Assembly (NCBI GenBank): GCA_027620595.1
Contig: JAQCDI010000109.1
Coordinates: forward strand, 1 to 8,003
From: Bacteroidota bacterium
Lineage (GTDB): Bacteria > Bacteroidota > Rhodothermia > Rhodothermales > UBA10348
Reading direction: 5' to 3'
Length of the DNA stretch: 8,003 bases
Below the pieces are notes generated by a model that was given only the letters and a program-made list of their open reading frames with translations, was not told where the DNA came from and ran no database searches. The stretch's first letter is position 1; each line of letters starts with the position of its first letter. Positions 5,698 to 8,003 of the stretch are shown here, one piece after another. The translations under genes were made by a program, and so were the position numbers.

Positions 5698-7455
5698 ATG
5701 AAGAAGTCGGCATTGTGGGCCATCTTCGCTTTCGTTCTATTTGGCAGTGCCCATCCGGATCCGTACCCGGATGATTATTTCGATTCCCCGCTGGGTGTCC
5801 CGTTGCTGCTGTCCGGTAGCTTTGCCGAAATGCGCAGCAACCATTTCCACGGCGGCCTCGACATCAAGACGCAGGGTCACGAAGGACTGCCTGTCTACGC
5901 CGCGGCCGACGGATGGGTCTCAAGGATTGCCGTTTCCGCCGGCGGGTATGGAAATGCTCTCTACATTTCCCACCCCAATGGGTACCAGACGGTCTACGCC
6001 CACCTGCAGCGGTTTGCCGAGCCGGTGGCATCGGCCATCCGGGAACTTCAGGAACGGGAGGAATCCTTCGAAGTGCAGCTCTTCCCCAATCGCGAGGATT
6101 TCCCGGTAACCAAGGGGCAGCAGATTGCCCTCTCGGGCAACACCGGTGGATCGGCTGGACCGCACCTGCACTTTGAGATCAGGGACGAGCGGACGGCAGA
6201 GCCCGTCAATCCGTTGTTGTGGGGTTTCGATATCACGGATACGCTTCCGCCCCGGATCTATCGCTTCAAGGTGTACGCCGTCGGCCCGAACTCCGTTGTC
6301 CGTCTCCGGGATCGGGTCAGTGGCGGGTGGCGAACCGTCGGCCCGGGCCAGGATGCCTTCATCGAACTCGTGCGGCAGAACGGTACCATCACAATGGAGC
6401 GTGTGGACCGCATTGAAGCCAGCGGCCCGGTGGCCTTCGGGGTACAGACCCACGATTTCCACGACGGATCAACCAATCTGCTCGGACAATTCCGGATCCA
6501 CCTCGATGTGGATGGACGAACCCTTTTCCAATCCGAACTCGAACGCTTCGCTTTCGATCAGCAGCGTTATATCAATGCCCATGTGGACTATGCAGAGCGG
6601 CGGCGGTCCGGGCGCTGGGTCCAACGCAGTTATGTGCTTGGGGGAAACCTGCTTCCCATGTACGAAACAGAGAACAGTGGCATCCTGGAAGTGGCGCCCG
6701 GTACCTCTGCCAACTTGACGTACCGGATAGAAGACGCACACGGAAATGCCTCCGGTTTCACGTTCCGGGTAGGCGGCCTGGCTTCGGATGCGCCGCCGGC
6801 AGCCGTGCCTCCATCGGCCTACCTGATGCATCCGGATGAGCCGTTCACCCTGCGCGGTACCGCCTACACCATGCGCGCACCGGCCGGCACGGTGTATGAC
6901 GAGGTGATCCTTGATTACGGAACCGGCAGCCCACCGTCGAACAACTCCCGTCCGACATTCTCTCCCACTGTCCGCTTGCACCGACCCGATGAGCCGGTCC
7001 ACACGGCATACACGCTGGAGATCATGGCACCGGAGTTGCCGGAGCACTTGCGCGACAAAGCCACCCTTGGCATGCTGGGATCAAAGGGCAGCCTTTCCTG
7101 GGCCGGCGGATCCTGGAACGGACAGGCAGTGGTTTCCAGCCTGCGCACGTTCGGGGAATTCGTCGTTACCGTGGATACGGTTGGACCGTCGATCCGACCC
7201 CTGAACATCCAGGCAGGCAGCAACATGGCAGGTTCAGGAGAAATCCGGATCCGAATCCAGGACGACTTCAGCGGGATCCGTTCGTATCGAGGTACCATCG
7301 ACGGCGAATGGGTGCTGTTCGAGTACGATGCCAAATTCAATCTGCTGCGACACCGTTTTGAACGGGATCTGCCACGCGGCCCCTATGAGCTGGTCCTGCA
7401 GGTCACGGACAACAAGGACAACGTCTCCGAGCGTCGTATCCGGTTCACTCGCTGA
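5698..7455 (+). CDS. Secreted M23-family (LytM-type) metallopeptidase with long C-terminal region
   Basis: A 585-residue exported protein, predicted to cut peptidoglycan cross-bridges or stems in the periplasm or at the surface. Residues 1-18 look like a signal peptide (MKKS, then a hydrophobic core, ending GSA). The M23 catalytic domain follows at once, about 25-175. Zinc ligands are expected at His51 and Asp55 (HGGLD) and His158 (GPHLHFE), with His102 (YAHL) and His156 as catalytic partners; all are present. About 30 extra residues (103-136, charged and helical, then ESFEVQLFP) lie between YAHL and VTKGQQIALSGNTGGS. I know this insertion from Bacteroidota homologues. The remaining 400 residues are beta-rich with no motif I can name; the end (about 497-585) looks like an Ig-like fold. 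The ATG at 5698 is chosen because the signal peptide starts there; a TTG at 5641 would overlap the divergent gene. The active site appears intact, so it is an enzyme rather than a LytM activator such as EnvC. Confidence 0.92.
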   Translation: MKKSALWAIFAFVLFGSAHPDPYPDDYFDSPLGVPLLLSGSFAEMRSNHFHGGLDIKTQGHEGLPVYAAADGWVSRIAVSAGGYGNALYISHPNGYQTVYAHLQRFAEPVASAIRELQEREESFEVQLFPNREDFPVTKGQQIALSGNTGGSAGPHLHFEIRDERTAEPVNPLLWGFDITDTLPPRIYRFKVYAVGPNSVVRLRDRVSGGWRTVGPGQDAFIELVRQNGTITMERVDRIEASGPVAFGVQTHDFHDGSTNLLGQFRIHLDVDGRTLFQSELERFAFDQQRYINAHVDYAERRRSGRWVQRSYVLGGNLLPMYETENSGILEVAPGTSANLTYRIEDAHGNASGFTFRVGGLASDAPPAAVPPSAYLMHPDEPFTLRGTAYTMRAPAGTVYDEVILDYGTGSPPSNNSRPTFSPTVRLHRPDEPVHTAYTLEIMAPELPEHLRDKATLGMLGSKGSLSWAGGSWNGQAVVSSLRTFGEFVVTVDTVGPSIRPLNIQAGSNMAGSGEIRIRIQDDFSGIRSYRGTIDGEWVLFEYDAKFNLLRHRFERDLPRGPYELVLQVTDNKDNVSERRIRFTR

Positions 7456-7490
7456 CGCCCTCGCAATCCCGGACCTGCTGCCGATTCCGC

Positions 7491-8003
7491 TCACAGACCG
7501 AGCCGGGTCCTCACCCGTGCGGCCAACTTCGCGGTATCGGCTTCGATGAGCTGCTTGTTGGAGGGCAGCTCCCGAAGGCGTGCCAATTGCTCGGGCTCCT
7601 CGGGCGCGACGCCCGTAGCCCGACGGCAGGTGTCCGGAAATTTTGCCGGATTGGCAGTGGACATGACTACAACGGGGCCGCCGAGACCTTCCTTCCTGCG
7701 GAGGATGTCCACCGTTTCCAGCCCCACCGCCGTGTGCGGATCGGCCGTATAGCCACTCTTGCCGAACACCTTCCGCATGGCGTCGATCGTCTGTTCATCC
7801 GAGACCGAAACGGCCCGTACGAGGCCATGGAGCCGATCCCCTGGCAGGAGTTGCCTGAGGCGCTCGAAATTGGAAGGTGCACCAACGTCCATCGCATTGG
7901 ACACGGTCGGAATCGTCCCGGACATGGCCGCGCGGGCGTCCTGGAGGTAGCGGGCCAGGTAATCGTTGGCATTGTGAGCGGCCACGAAGCCTGCCACAGG
8001 CAT
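7491..8003 (-). CDS. thrC: Threonine synthase, C-terminal part (5' end outside window)
   Basis: The last 170 residues of threonine synthase, a cytoplasmic PLP enzyme that converts O-phospho-L-homoserine to L-threonine and phosphate in the final step of threonine biosynthesis. Diagnostic stretches are GFVAAHNANDYLARYL (5-20 of the fragment), TVSNAMDVGAPSNFERL (33-49), GYTADPHTAVGLE (84-96) and VVMSTANPAKFPDT (111-124). The ATG at the very edge of the window is probably an internal Met, since this region is in the middle of the enzyme. The PLP lysine and most of the cofactor site lie upstream, outside the window. The stop at 7491-7493 faces the M23 peptidase stop across 35 bases that show no obvious hairpin. 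The rest of the threonine pathway is not visible here. Confidence 0.94.
   Translation of the reverse strand: MPVAGFVAAHNANDYLARYLQDARAAMSGTIPTVSNAMDVGAPSNFERLRQLLPGDRLHGLVRAVSVSDEQTIDAMRKVFGKSGYTADPHTAVGLETVDILRRKEGLGGPVVVMSTANPAKFPDTCRRATGVAPEEPEQLARLRELPSNKQLIEADTAKLAARVRTRLGL

Noticed and set aside
5151..5774. A 207-codon + strand ORF across the AI-2E-family gene and the start of the M23 gene
   Set aside because: It overlaps two well-supported genes, and its product is a low-complexity Ser/Thr/Arg-rich shadow of the opposite strand.
291..7260. Repeated ATCCGGAT/GATCCGG-like words (for example near 291, 3161, 5753, 6828, 7242) as a possible DNA-uptake or regulatory repeat
   Set aside because: They fall mostly inside genes in varying contexts and are expected from frequent Asp, Arg, Ile and Pro codons in GC-rich sequence; a genome-wide word count would be needed to claim more.
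7456..7490. Terminator between the M23 gene and thrC
   Set aside because: No inverted repeat of useful length is visible in the 35 bases.

Overview
The window holds six confident protein genes, two of them cut by the window edges, and no RNA genes, mobile elements or CRISPR arrays that I can see. The base composition is fairly GC-rich (by eye a little under 60 %). Several traits point to a high-GC member of the Bacteroidota/Rhodothermota lineage (Rhodothermales-like). These are a cluster of PpiC/SurA-type folding factors followed directly by a MoxR ATPase, a large M23 peptidase with the insertion and C-terminal extension typical of that lineage, and a general lack of Shine-Dalgarno sequences before the starts. 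The taxonomic call is inference from family resemblance, not from a marker gene.

Left part (about 1-3150, all + strand): the 3' end of a gene for a PpiC/SurA-like protein with a degenerate parvulin domain, then a 189-base gap with a doubtful small ORF, then a SurA-like chaperone with a signal peptide and two parvulin domains (773-2128), then a MoxR-family AAA+ ATPase (2157-3146). The three genes probably form one envelope-biogenesis operon: the folding factors act in the periplasm on outer-membrane and secreted proteins, while the ATPase is cytoplasmic.

Middle part (3235-5671): a formimidoylglutamate deiminase (hutF; histidine degradation) on the + strand converges on an AI-2E/PerM-family membrane protein on the - strand. 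Only 19 bases separate them, and a hairpin sits on the junction. No other histidine-utilisation gene is present here.

Right part (5672-8003): only 26 bases separate the AI-2E-family gene from a divergent + strand gene for a secreted M23 (LytM-type) metallopeptidase with a long beta-rich C-terminal part. That gene converges on the 3' end of a - strand threonine synthase gene (thrC) that runs off the right edge.

Overall this looks like an ordinary chromosomal housekeeping region. I found no convincing evidence of a new biological system. The points most worth a second look are the isolated hutF, the orphan MoxR inside a folding-factor cluster, the small ORF and signal-peptide-like remnant ahead of the surA-like gene, and the compact junctions.
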